From: JBNKWA01 sp050299555
GTDB taxonomy: Bacteria > Pseudomonadota > Alphaproteobacteria > Rhodobacterales > Rhodobacteraceae
Direction: 5' to 3'
DNA length: 64,000 nt
Assembly (NCBI GenBank): GCA_050299555.1
Contig: JBNKWA010000061.1
Location: 1 to 64,000, forward strand
This document shows, one piece after another, positions 56,813 through 64,000 of the stretch. The translations under genes and the position numbers were made by a program. The notes under the pieces are model-generated. The model saw only the letters and a list, made by a program, of their open reading frames with translations. It was not told the origin of the DNA and did no database searches. How positions within the stretch are numbered: the first letter of the stretch is position 1; the number at the start of each line of letters is the position of its first letter.

Positions 56813-57154
56813 TCAAGGCGACCCACCGGGGTCCAACAAGGAAGCAATTTCACACTCAATACCGGCGTGTTCAATCGCAAGCTTCATCAGATCGGAAATG
56901 TCCACTTCGCCGGGATCTTCGAGATCGGAAAACCTCCTCCCCGCTATAGAAAGTTCGTACTCGGGTTGGTCACCTTCCATTAGGACAAATAACATGCCAA
57001 GGAATCTTAAGTATACACTCGGCACCTCATCCCGTATCCATTCGTCGTAGCCCCCAAATATTGCGCCGCCAAAAACCGAGCCTGACAGCTCTTTCGCGAG
57101 GTCGAACAGATCAAGCTTCGATCTAATTATGACAGCTCCATAGATGTTTCGCAT
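56813..57154 (-). CDS. candidate immunity protein 4
   Basis: A 113-aa intact frame: MRNIYGAVIIRSKLDLFDLA, then SVFGGAIFGGYDEWIRDEVP, YLRFLGMLFVLMEGDQPEYE and FSDLEDPGEVDISDLMKLAI. Acidic, AT-richer than its surroundings, family unknown to me. It starts 27 nt after the stop of a toxin-tip stub, like the other three modules. CGGAG lies nine bases before the ATG. Immunity role inferred from position. Confidence 0.6.
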   Translation of the reverse strand: MRNIYGAVIIRSKLDLFDLAKELSGSVFGGAIFGGYDEWIRDEVPSVYLRFLGMLFVLMEGDQPEYELSIAGRRFSDLEDPGEVDISDLMKLAIEHAGIECEIASLLDPGGSP

Positions 57155-57181
57155 TCATCGAACTCCGTGTCGGCCCGGCGG

Positions 57182-57240
57182 TCAGTACAGGCCGCCGCTT
57201 GAACTGCCACTCCAGTCATATGTTCCGCCCGTGGCGAAGG
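57182..57240 (-). pseudogene. RHS toxin tip stub (cassette 4)
   Basis: Only the last 18 codons remain: FATGGTYDWSGSSSGGLY and TGA at 57182-57184. The SSGGLY ending matches the end of tip 1 (PLSSGGLY). Upstream it is cut by the chromosomal membrane-protein gene whose stop lies at 57245, so this marks the right edge of the inserted cassette region. Confidence 0.5.
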
Positions 57241-57244
57241 CGCC

Positions 57245-57478
57245 CTACCGGCGCCGCAGCCAGACCCGCATCAGCGCCACGGCCGCGATCGCCGCCCAGA
57301 CGGCCTCCAGCAGCATGGCGCCGGGATTGGGCCGGTACCACAGCGACCAGAGCAGCAGCAGCGCGCCGGCCAGGTTCACCGCCTGGAACGCCGCGCTTTC
57401 GCCCTGCATCCTGCCGCTCGAGACGCCGAGATAACCCAGCAGGATCAGGACCGATCCGGCCAGCCCGACCAGGTCCAT
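57245..57478 (-). CDS. CBU_0592-like small membrane protein
   Basis: A 77-aa protein with three predicted helices: MDLVGLAGSVLILLGYLGVS, AVNLAGALLLLWSLWYRPNP and MLLEAVWAAIAAVALMRVWL. The pattern matches the small CBU_0592-type membrane proteins of unknown function. The ATG at 57478 gives the usual start; GTG 57523 or ATG 57499 would add up to 15 residues. It lies 63 nt after the Glyoxalase_8-type gene on the same strand. Confidence 0.75.
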   Translation of the reverse strand: MDLVGLAGSVLILLGYLGVSSGRMQGESAAFQAVNLAGALLLLWSLWYRPNPGAMLLEAVWAAIAAVALMRVWLRRR

Positions 57479-57541
57479 CGCTGTGAAACCGGCTGCCATC
57501 GCGCCATCGAGCACGCCCGGCACACCGGTTGCAAGCGCAAC

Positions 57542-57970
57542 CTATCCAACCCGCTCCAGCACCAGATGCGGCTGCCCGTCCGAGGTCCTGGCCGGTGAAC
57601 ACCCGCGCGGCCCGACCACGCTGGTCAGCCGCCGGCGGAAATTCGAGAAGCTGTCGAAGGTGACCACGTCCACCGGCTGGTCGAGTTGCAGCGACAGCCG
57701 GAACCAGCCGGGCTGCAGCACCTCCACGGCCAGGATCTCGGCCGAGAAGGGCTGGCCGAGATAACGCCCGCGGACCTGCTCACCCACCGCCCAGTCGGCG
57801 GGCGGGCGGTTGCCCATGGCCGCATGCAGCGTGTTCCAGTCGCGATAGCCGTACTGATGGGCGACCAGCTCCAGCGCCTTGCCGTGGCTGACCTCGGTTC
57901 CATCCGCTGCCAGCTCGGCACGCAGCCGCTTTGCCTGCGCCTTGGCGGCGTCGATCGAGGCGGGCTTCAT
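57542..57970 (-). CDS. Glyoxalase_8-type (glyoxalase-superfamily-related) protein
   Basis: A 142-aa cytoplasmic protein. The N-terminal part, AKRLRAELAADGTEVSHGKA then LELVAHQYGYRDWNTLHAAM, is the signature of the glyoxalase-related domain found at the ends of some vicinal-oxygen-chelate proteins. The C-terminal half (ILAVEVLQPGWFRLSLQLDQ) is a small beta domain. The function is unknown. Its start overlaps the MATE stop by four bases (ATGA, 57967-57970). Confidence 0.8.
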   Translation of the reverse strand: MKPASIDAAKAQAKRLRAELAADGTEVSHGKALELVAHQYGYRDWNTLHAAMGNRPPADWAVGEQVRGRYLGQPFSAEILAVEVLQPGWFRLSLQLDQPVDVVTFDSFSNFRRRLTSVVGPRGCSPARTSDGQPHLVLERVG

Positions 57971-59415
57971 CGTTCCGCCTCCAGGCCTGCATTCGCCTCC
58001 GCCATGAACATCCCCCAGCGCCGGCCGTGCCGCCGCGCGGTCAGCGTCAGCACCACCACCGCCAGCACGGCCAGCATCAGCTCGGCCATGGGGCCGGCCA
58101 GCCAGATGCCGCGCTCGCCCAGGGCCAGCGGCAGCAGGAAGGTCAGCGGGATCGCGAACAGGTAGGGCCTCGACAGCCCCAGCAGCGCTGCCCGCCCGGC
58201 ATCGCCGATGGCCTGGAAATAGCTCGACAGCATCACCAGCGGGCCGGCGGCGAAGAACATCGCCACCATGACCGGCATGATCCGCGCCACTTCGCCGGTC
58301 ACCGCCGGATCGTCCACGAACAGCCCGGCGACCGGCCGCGCGAAACCGGCCAGCACCAGCTCTGCCGTCAGGCAGTAGACCAGCGCCACCATCGCGCCGA
58401 GCCGCAGGCTGTCATCCGACCGCCGCCACAGCGCGGCGCCGAAATTGTTGCCGGTGATCGACTGCATCGCATGCGACAGGCCCAGAAGCGGCAGGAACAC
58501 GAAGGTCATGATCCGGGTGATGATCCCATAGGCCGAGACGGTGGTCGCATAACCCTCGGCGGCCACCATCTGCAGCGCCGCGATGATCGCCGCCGACCCC
58601 AGCGCGATGCCGAGGAAATTGAGGCTCTGCGGCGCACCCAGCGCCAGGATCGGGCCCCAGCCCCGCGCCAGCGGATGGGTCAGCAGCGCCCCGGGCCGCA
58701 GCTCGGTCCGGCCGCGCAGGCGAAAGCCGAGGATGATCGCCAGCGCCAGCGCCTGCGCCGCGACGGTGCCCAGTGCCGACCCGGCGACGCCGAGACCGGC
58801 GACCGCGATCAGCACCCAGTCGAAGCCGATGTTGGCCAGCGAGACGGTAAGGCTCATCGCCGCCATCAGCCCCACCCGGCCCTCGTTGCGCAAGGCGTCG
58901 GAATTGACCGACAGCACGAACATCAGGGGCGAGAACAGCATCAGGATGCCAAGATAGGTGTGACCCATGCCGGCCAGCACCGCGTCGCCGCCGGCCGCCG
59001 CCAGGGTCGCGCTGCGACCGGCGATCGCGAACAGCAGGATCAGCCCGGCGCCGATGGCCAGCGCCAGCCCGTGCGCGGCGGCAAAGACGGCCCGCGCCGC
59101 GTCGAAGCGGTGGCCGCCCAGAGCCCGCGCGATCTGGCTCGACATGCCGCTGCCGACCAGTGCCGACAGCGCCACCATCAGCATGTAGGGCGGGAACATC
59201 AGCGTCACCGCGCCCAGCGCCTCGGGCCCCACATAGAGGCCGAGGAAGATCGCATCGACCACCGTCATCAGGCCGTTCATGCCCATCACGAAGATGATCG
59301 GCAGCGCGGTGCGGGCAAAGACCGCCCCAAGCGCACCGTGGGTGAAGGCATTGCGGCCCTCGGGTCGTGCAATGGTGGGTCCGCCCTCCGGCGGGTGGGG
59401 GAATTCGGACGACAT
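57967..59415 (-). CDS. MATE family efflux transporter
   Basis: Multidrug/toxin exporter of 482 aa with 12 predicted helices in two halves of the MATE fold. The N-terminal helix pair (ALPIIFVMGMNGLMTVVDAI, FLGLYVGPEALGAVTLMFP) and the mirrored second half (GAPQSLNFLGIALGSAA) are typical. It exchanges Na+ or H+ for cationic substrates across the inner membrane. The next gene is coupled to it. Substrate unknown. Confidence 0.92.
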   Translation of the reverse strand: MSSEFPHPPEGGPTIARPEGRNAFTHGALGAVFARTALPIIFVMGMNGLMTVVDAIFLGLYVGPEALGAVTLMFPPYMLMVALSALVGSGMSSQIARALGGHRFDAARAVFAAAHGLALAIGAGLILLFAIAGRSATLAAAGGDAVLAGMGHTYLGILMLFSPLMFVLSVNSDALRNEGRVGLMAAMSLTVSLANIGFDWVLIAVAGLGVAGSALGTVAAQALALAIILGFRLRGRTELRPGALLTHPLARGWGPILALGAPQSLNFLGIALGSAAIIAALQMVAAEGYATTVSAYGIITRIMTFVFLPLLGLSHAMQSITGNNFGAALWRRSDDSLRLGAMVALVYCLTAELVLAGFARPVAGLFVDDPAVTGEVARIMPVMVAMFFAAGPLVMLSSYFQAIGDAGRAALLGLSRPYLFAIPLTFLLPLALGERGIWLAGPMAELMLAVLAVVVLTLTARRHGRRWGMFMAEANAGLEAER

Positions 59416-59660
59416 GGCCAGTCTCCTCGAGACGAGGCATTCCGGCAGTTGGATGGGGCCCGCATTGCCACCCGGGCGGAATGCGCCGAGGGACAGGTTC
59501 GTCGACTTCTCCAGAGCTTCACCGGTTCGCGGGCGGCAGGCGTCTGGAAGCCAGGCCGCGACCCCTAGGTCCGGGCGGACGAAAAGTCAACAGAATTCAC
59601 CGCCGCAGGCCGGCCCCTTGCCCTTGCAATGCCGGCTCAGACCATCGACGGATGCCGGCC

Positions 59661-60554
59661 ATGACGAATCGCAACCGGTTCCTCGAAGGCGTCGGCCTCA
59701 GGCTGGCAGCCGCCTTCCTGATGACGGCCATGTCCGCCGCCGTGCATGGCGCGGCCGCGGTCGCTCCGATCGGCCAGATCATGTTCTGGCGCTCGGTGCT
59801 GGCACTGGTGCCGATCCTTCTCTACATGGCGGCCCGGCGCGAGCTCCCGGGAGCGCTTCGAACCCGCCGCCCGGGCCTGCATGTCACCCGCAGCCTGCTC
59901 GGCGCCTTCTCCATGGGCATGTCGTTCCTGTCGCTGGCCACCCTGCCGGTGGCCAATGCCCAGGCACTCTCCTACCTGGCGCCGGTCCTTGTCCTGCCGC
60001 TGGCGGCGGTCATGCTGCGCGAGGATATCGGGGCCACCGTCCTTGCCGCCGTCGCGGTCGGCTTTGCCGGGGTCATTGCGCTTCTGTGGGATGCGCTGGC
60101 GATCCCGGGGGAAGGCGCCCTGATCGGCGTCGGCGCGGGCCTCGCCTATGCCTTCACCATGGCCTTCGTGCGTGTGCACACCAAGCGGATGATGACGACC
60201 GAAAGCGCCTCCACCATCGCGTTCTTCTTTGCCATCGTCTCGGCCGCCGTCGGTCTGGCCACGCTGCCCTTCGGCTGGGCCAGCCTGACCTGGCCGCAAT
60301 TCGGCTGGCTTGCCCTCGCCGGCCTTCTCGGTGGGATCGGCCATATCGCCGCCAACGAGGCCATCGCCCGCGCGCCGGTCAGCGCGCTCGCCCCGTTCGA
60401 CTTCACCGGCCTCATCTGGGCGCTCGGCTTCGATCTGGTGCTGTTCGCCGGCCTGCCGGGGCCGTTGGGCCTGGCTGGCGTCTTCGCCATCACCGCCGCC
60501 GCCCTGCTGGTCACCTTCCGGGGTCGGCCGGTCGGTGCGCGTCGGGCGGGCTAG
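59661..60554 (+). CDS. EamA/DMT family transporter
   Basis: A 297-aa drug/metabolite-type transporter with ten predicted helices and two EamA domains: SAAVHGAAAVAPIGQIMFWR in the first, SLATLPVANAQALSYLAPVL at its end, and APVSALAPFDFTGLIWALGF in the second. The start at 59661 gives a normal N-terminus; the longer upstream frame overlaps the divergent MATE promoter. Substrate unknown. Confidence 0.88.
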   Translation: MTNRNRFLEGVGLRLAAAFLMTAMSAAVHGAAAVAPIGQIMFWRSVLALVPILLYMAARRELPGALRTRRPGLHVTRSLLGAFSMGMSFLSLATLPVANAQALSYLAPVLVLPLAAVMLREDIGATVLAAVAVGFAGVIALLWDALAIPGEGALIGVGAGLAYAFTMAFVRVHTKRMMTTESASTIAFFFAIVSAAVGLATLPFGWASLTWPQFGWLALAGLLGGIGHIAANEAIARAPVSALAPFDFTGLIWALGFDLVLFAGLPGPLGLAGVFAITAAALLVTFRGRPVGARRAG

Positions 60555-60717
60555 TCACCGGCGCCGACGCGTCTTGCCTCGGTGAAGCACTCCTGGGCGT
60601 CCGCAAGGCCAGGCGGCGCGCGCTCTGCCACGCTCCAGGCGCCGGCAGCGTTGCCGGCGGCAATCCCGGGCGCGCCATGGTCCCGGCGCGGCAGGTTTCG
60701 CTTGTGATGCAGAAGAT

Positions 60718-60794
60718 TGGTCGGAGTGAGAGGATTCGAACCTCCGACCCCCTGCTCCCGAAGCAGGTGCGCTACCAGGCTGCGCTACACTCCG
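60718..60794 (-). tRNA. tRNA-Pro (anticodon CGG)
   Basis: A complete 77-nt tRNA including encoded CCA (60718-60720 on the plus strand as TGG). Acceptor stem CGGAGTG/CACTCCG, D-arm AGCGCAGCCTGGTAGCGC, anticodon stem CCTGC/GCAGG with loop TTCGGGA, and T-arm GGAGGTTCGAATCCT. The anticodon CGG reads proline CCG codons, common in this GC-rich genome. Its 5' end overlaps the 3' end of the EamA gene that follows on the same strand. Confidence 0.97.
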
Positions 60795-61843
60795 ACCTTG
60801 GCGGCTGCGGATACATCGCCCTCGGGGCTTTGGCAAGAGCGCCGTCGGGTCGCCGACGCCCGCCGCTTCAGCATCGTGTAGATCAGCGAGGTCTTGGGCA
60901 TGGTGCCGGTTTCCTGGCGGCCGAAGAAGCTGCGCAGGATCGGCCGGGTGCTGGTGGTGCGGCGGCTGCTTTCGCGCCACACCATGTAGACGCCCGAGGC
61001 GATGACGATCGTCGCTCCCAGCACCACATGGTCCGAAGGACGCTCGCCGAACAGGACATAGCCGAACAGCGTCGCCCACAGGATCTGCGAATACTGCATC
61101 GGTGCCACCACCACCGCCTGGCTGAGGCGATAGGCGCGGATCACCAGGAACCCGGCGGTCGAACCCATCAGCGCCATCAGGGCCACCGCGCCCAGATGGG
61201 CACCCGGCATCGGCTGATAGACCAGCGGCAGAAGCGCGCCCATGATGACGAAATTGGCCACCATCGGGTAGAGCAGCAGCACCACGCTGCGCTCCTCGCC
61301 GCCGATCTTGCGCATCACAACCGTGGCAAACGAGCTGGCCACCGCGGCCACCAGCGCCGCCAGATGGCCGAGCCCCAGCGTCGAGCGGCCCGGATCGAGC
61401 ACGATCACCACCCCGACCAGCCCGACGACCACCGCCAGACCCCGGCGCACGCCCACCTGCTCGCCCAGCATCGGCACGCTCAGCATGGTGATGAAAAGCG
61501 GCATGGTGAATAGGATCGCATAGGTCTCGGCCAGCGGCAGGGTGGCAAAGGCGTAAAAGGCACTGCCGCCGACCACCGTGCTGGCCGCCGTCCTCGCCGC
61601 GGTCCACCAGGGATGCCGCGGGATCAGGTTGCGGTCCTCGGGATCGCGCAAAAGCACCAGCGTGATCACCGGAAAGCTGAACAGCACGCTGAAGAACAGG
61701 ACCTGCACCGGCGAATAGCTGCCGCCGAGGAACTTCACCACCGCGTCGTGGCCGGCATAGATGGCAAAGCCGCCCAGCGCGTAGAGCGCGCCGGTAATAT
61801 TGGCGTTGCCGGTCTGTCCGGATGTATCGGTCATGACGTCCAT
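60785..61843 (-). CDS. EamA/DMT family transporter, 3' end overlapping tRNA-Pro
   Basis: A 352-aa transporter with ten helices: AGHDAVVKFLGGSYSPVQVL, SAFYAFATLPLAETYAILFT and VVAPMQYSQILWATLFGYVL are typical EamA parts. The hydrophilic tail of about 60 residues runs into the tRNA: the stop codon TAG (60785-60787) is formed by the first bases after the tRNA acceptor stem. Start at ATG 61843 or, three codons later, ATG 61834; neither has a good ribosome site. The tRNA is therefore probably cut out of this mRNA. Confidence 0.87.
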   Translation of the reverse strand: MDVMTDTSGQTGNANITGALYALGGFAIYAGHDAVVKFLGGSYSPVQVLFFSVLFSFPVITLVLLRDPEDRNLIPRHPWWTAARTAASTVVGGSAFYAFATLPLAETYAILFTMPLFITMLSVPMLGEQVGVRRGLAVVVGLVGVVIVLDPGRSTLGLGHLAALVAAVASSFATVVMRKIGGEERSVVLLLYPMVANFVIMGALLPLVYQPMPGAHLGAVALMALMGSTAGFLVIRAYRLSQAVVVAPMQYSQILWATLFGYVLFGERPSDHVVLGATIVIASGVYMVWRESSRRTTSTRPILRSFFGRQETGTMPKTSLIYTMLKRRASATRRRSCQSPEGDVSAAAKVGV

Positions 61844-62122
61844 GCGGGATGCGCGGCGGTTGACTGCCTGGGTCGGCAGCGCGCCGGCTTCATTTAGCCA
61901 TTAACCGCGGAAAGTGACCAGAACCTTTCTGCGCCTTCATGGGGGTAATGCGCCGGGCGCATGCCTCGGGGTCGCCGAACCGGGCGCCATGCGCGCCTTC
62001 ACCCGGCCGTCGACCGCTGGCCCTCCCCTTGCCGGGGCAAGGGGGCCCCTTGCAATGGGGCCGAAAAACAACCCGAGCGCCTGCCGCACCGCCTGGGCCG
62101 GCAGGTCGGCGCCCGGTCCGGC
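61844..62122. other. intergenic region with a strong hairpin
   Basis: 279 nt without a gene. At about 62019-62047 a stable stem (CCCCTTGCC/GGCAAGGGG, extended by GGC/GCC) lies about 75 nt beyond the DUF2167 stop, with no T-run on either side. It may be an unusual terminator or a processing site. Confidence 0.4.
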
Positions 62123-63028
62123 TCAGGCGGACCGACGGCCGGTCAGCCGGTTCCACAGCCACAGGATCGGCACCACCACCAGGAAGATGCCCTTCTTGAG
62201 GAAGGCGAGCAGCACCACCAGCAGCCCGGTCTTGGCCAGCGCCTTGCCGGCGATCAGCCCGCCGATCCCCACCGCCGCCACCGTGTCGACGCCGGGATCG
62301 AAGTCGGCATAGGTGTTGCCGGGGGTGAAATCGGACATCGCCAGCACTTCGGGCAGGGCCGCCTTGACCTGCGGCAGCGCCTCCATGTGGGCGATGAAGT
62401 TCATCACCAGCACGCCCTTGCGGCCCAGTGCCCGGACGTTGAAGTTCAGCGTGTTGCCCTCGACGCTGCTGAAATGCAGCTCCTTGGCCCAATGCAGCTT
62501 GCGGCTCTCCGGGTCATAGGTCGGTGGCTCGGCCCAGCCAAGCAGCTCCACCTCGTCGAAGCCCTGCTCCTTGCGCGCCTTGTTCGCGGTCCTGACGTCG
62601 CGCTGCATGTCGGCGAGCAGCCCGGCGTAGTCGATGGTCGTGGCATCCTCGTCCGAGACGTAGCCGATCGGGTCGAAAGTGACCTCCAGCCCCCAGCCAT
62701 CGCTGTGGAAGGGCGTGGTGTCGGCCGGGAAGATCATTCCCAGGGTGCCTTCGCTGGGCGGGTTGCCCCAGAATTCCTCCAGCACGATCCGGGCATCGGC
62801 CGGCCCGAGGAAATAGTAGCCCTCGGGCACGTTCAGCTTGGCGATGCCGTCGCCCAGCGTCACCTCGCCCTGGCGATAGTCGAGCCGGCCGAGCTCGTCC
62901 TTGGCGCCCTGGTCGATGTCCTGGTACTGCGGGAACATCTCGGCAAAGCTCTTGGCCATCGCCGCCGGAGCAGCGGCAATCGCGGCGACGAGAAGTGCGG
63001 CGAACCCGCCCGAAAGAATGCGTGTCAT
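62123..63028 (-). CDS. DUF2167 membrane-anchored secreted protein
   Basis: A 301-aa protein of the DUF2167 family. A signal peptide (residues 1-25, ending AAMA before KSFAEMF) is followed by the family domain (GYYFLGPADARIVLEEFWGN, GWGLEVTFDPIGYVSDEDAT, LHWAKELHFSS) and a C-terminal membrane region (GLLVVLLAFLKKGIFLVVVP). So it is exported and anchored at its C-terminus. Function unknown. Start at ATG 63028, with GAGGGA eight bases upstream; earlier ATGs at 63043 and 63067 lack this. Confidence 0.85.
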   Translation of the reverse strand: MTRILSGGFAALLVAAIAAAPAAMAKSFAEMFPQYQDIDQGAKDELGRLDYRQGEVTLGDGIAKLNVPEGYYFLGPADARIVLEEFWGNPPSEGTLGMIFPADTTPFHSDGWGLEVTFDPIGYVSDEDATTIDYAGLLADMQRDVRTANKARKEQGFDEVELLGWAEPPTYDPESRKLHWAKELHFSSVEGNTLNFNVRALGRKGVLVMNFIAHMEALPQVKAALPEVLAMSDFTPGNTYADFDPGVDTVAAVGIGGLIAGKALAKTGLLVVLLAFLKKGIFLVVVPILWLWNRLTGRRSA

Positions 63029-63154
63029 GAATTCGTCCCTCATTCGCGTCGGGAGCAACCGCTCCACGCGCGCGGTGATCCCGCGCCGATGCGGCGATTC
63101 TAGGGCGATCGCGACGATTCGCCGTGAGGGATGTCACAGACTGCCGCCCGGGCC

Positions 63155-63550
63155 TCAATCAGAAACGATTGCGTCCGCCTCCAGCTCCACCAGCCACTCG
63201 GGATTCACGAAGCGCGACACCGCCACGATGGTGTCGACCGGCCGCACGTCGCGGAAATACTCCTTGCGGACGTCGATCGCGGCCTTCCAGTCGGCGATGT
63301 CGACCAGCATCACGCGCGTCCTGACCACGTGGTGCAATCCCGATCCCGCCTGCTCCAGCGCCGCCTTGATGATCTCGATGCACTGGCGGGTCTGCGCCGC
63401 GACGTCGCCGATGCCCACGGTCTTGCCGTCCGGCCCCACCGGGGCGGTGCCGCCCACCGAGATGAAGGGGCCGACCCGCACCGCGCGGCTGAAGCCCACC
63501 ACCGCCTCCATCGGGTTGCCGTTCGAGATCAGTTCGCGCTTGTGACCCAC
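63155..63550 (-). CDS. RidA (YjgF) family protein
   Basis: A 131-aa RidA-type protein with the text GFSRAVRVGPFISVGGTAPV, DVAAQTRQCIEIIKAALEQA and VVRTRVMLVDIADWKAAIDV, and a conserved arginine and glutamate (TRVMLVD, ELEADAIV) of the deaminase site. RidA enzymes hydrolyse reactive enamines/imines. The start is a GTG (63548-63550, VGHKRELISNG) with GGCAGGA upstream; it agrees with the usual family N-terminus, while the longer frame up to 63922 is spurious. Confidence 0.88.
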   Translation of the reverse strand: MGHKRELISNGNPMEAVVGFSRAVRVGPFISVGGTAPVGPDGKTVGIGDVAAQTRQCIEIIKAALEQAGSGLHHVVRTRVMLVDIADWKAAIDVRKEYFRDVRPVDTIVAVSRFVNPEWLVELEADAIVSD

Positions 63551-63737
63551 CGTCCTGCCTCCCCGCCTGGTGCGGGCGACAGGCTGGCACGAAAACGCCG
63601 GCGGAAGAAGCCTCGTTGTAAAAAGGGCATCGGGCACCCCCAGCGGGCCCCAAAACGCGCGCCCCCCGAACGTGCTGGGGCGCGGGGGTGGGTGTGCGGG
63701 GAGCGGCCGGGGCGTTTGGGGCGCGTTCGGCCGTCGC

Positions 63738-64000
63738 CTATTGCCCGGCGTCCAGCGCCGCCACGATCGCGTCGCCCATCGCCGCGGTCGAGATCGCCGT
63801 CCCGCCCGCCGGGCCCAAGAGGTCCGCCGTCCGCCCGCCCGCGGCCAGCGCCGTCTCCACCGCACCCTCCAGAAGCCGCGCATCCTCGCCGCGGTCGAAC
63901 GAATAGCGCAGCGCCATCGCAAACGACAGGATGCACGCGATCGGGTTCGCCTTGCCCTGCCCGGCGATATCCGGCGCGCTCCCGTGCACCGGCTCGTAAA
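63738..64000 (-). CDS. leuB: 3-isopropylmalate dehydrogenase, C-terminal part (gene runs off the window)
   Basis: The last 87 residues of LeuB are visible: EPVHGSAPDIAGQGKANPIA, then CILSFAMALRYSFDRGEDAR, ADLLGPAGGTAISTAAMGDA and the stop at 63738. This is the cofactor-binding end of the leucine biosynthesis enzyme; the catalytic residues and the start lie beyond position 64000. The reading frame is open to the edge, so this is a cut by the window and not a truncation. Confidence 0.92.
   Translation of the reverse strand, partial: YEPVHGSAPDIAGQGKANPIACILSFAMALRYSFDRGEDARLLEGAVETALAAGGRTADLLGPAGGTAISTAAMGDAIVAALDAGQ

Noticed and set aside
63551..63737. Gene or terminator between RidA and leuB
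   Set aside because: Only imperfect C/G-rich repeats (CGCGCCCC, GGGGCGCG) are seen; no clean stem with a T-run and no coding pattern.

Overview
The window is high-GC DNA from an alphaproteobacterium, most likely a member of the Rhodobacteraceae/Paracoccaceae. The evidence is the gene content: an opgC-opgG-opgH glucan operon, serralysin-type and other RTX proteins, a DUF2794 protein, HspQ, a Glyoxalase_8-type protein, a YeeE/YedE transporter and tightly overlapping operons with ATGA junctions. No replication origin, rRNA operon, CRISPR array or complete transposase was found.

Layout. 0.3-3.7 kb: a thiamine ABC importer (thiBPQ, minus strand) behind a TPP riboswitch. 3.9-7.6 kb: a secreted hypothetical protein, then a CoA-transferase translationally coupled to a ThDP-dependent enzyme. 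7.8-10.5 kb: a sulfur transporter and a TTC38-like repeat protein, divergent. 10.5-15.7 kb: osmoregulated periplasmic glucan synthesis (opgCGH), then a broken sugar transferase. 15.8-19.4 kb: an RTX metalloprotease and gabD. 19.7-26.1 kb: a complete soluble chemotaxis operon (STAS-cheY-cheA-cheW-cheR-cheD-cheB-cheY) without a receptor gene. 26.3-28.8 kb: gap and glpK. 29.2-33.4 kb: a uronate-dehydrogenase-like gene, FAD oxidase, GNAT and AhpD-like genes, then a frameshifted OmpA-like gene. 33.4-42.5 kb: LysR, lytic transglycosylase, AEC transporter, hspQ, gamma-glutamyltransferase, DUF2794, NlpC/P60 and leucyl aminopeptidase genes, and a carbonic anhydrase. 43-51.7 kb: an RTX glycosidase-like protein, a leucine-rich-repeat protein, asd, a pyruvyltransferase-like gene, and a GntR regulator divergent from a GDSL hydrolase.

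The most unusual region is 51.7-57.2 kb. Four minus-strand modules follow one another, each holding an RHS-type toxin C-terminus (nearly whole, decayed or only a stub) directly ahead of a small, intact, AT-richer ORF that looks like an immunity gene. No RHS shell gene is present. The modules are separated or bounded by a palindromic repeat with the core GTCCCCATGGGGAC, and the array is bracketed by imperfect direct repeats of about 245 bp. This looks like a graveyard or store of orphan RHS tip-immunity cassettes. The same palindrome family also lies at 7.6-7.8 kb, where no RHS sequence is visible.

57.2-64 kb returns to ordinary chromosome: a small membrane protein, a Glyoxalase_8-type gene coupled to a MATE exporter, two EamA transporters, a tRNA-Pro whose 5' end overlaps a coding sequence, a DUF2167 protein, a RidA-family enzyme, and the 3' end of leuB running off the window edge.
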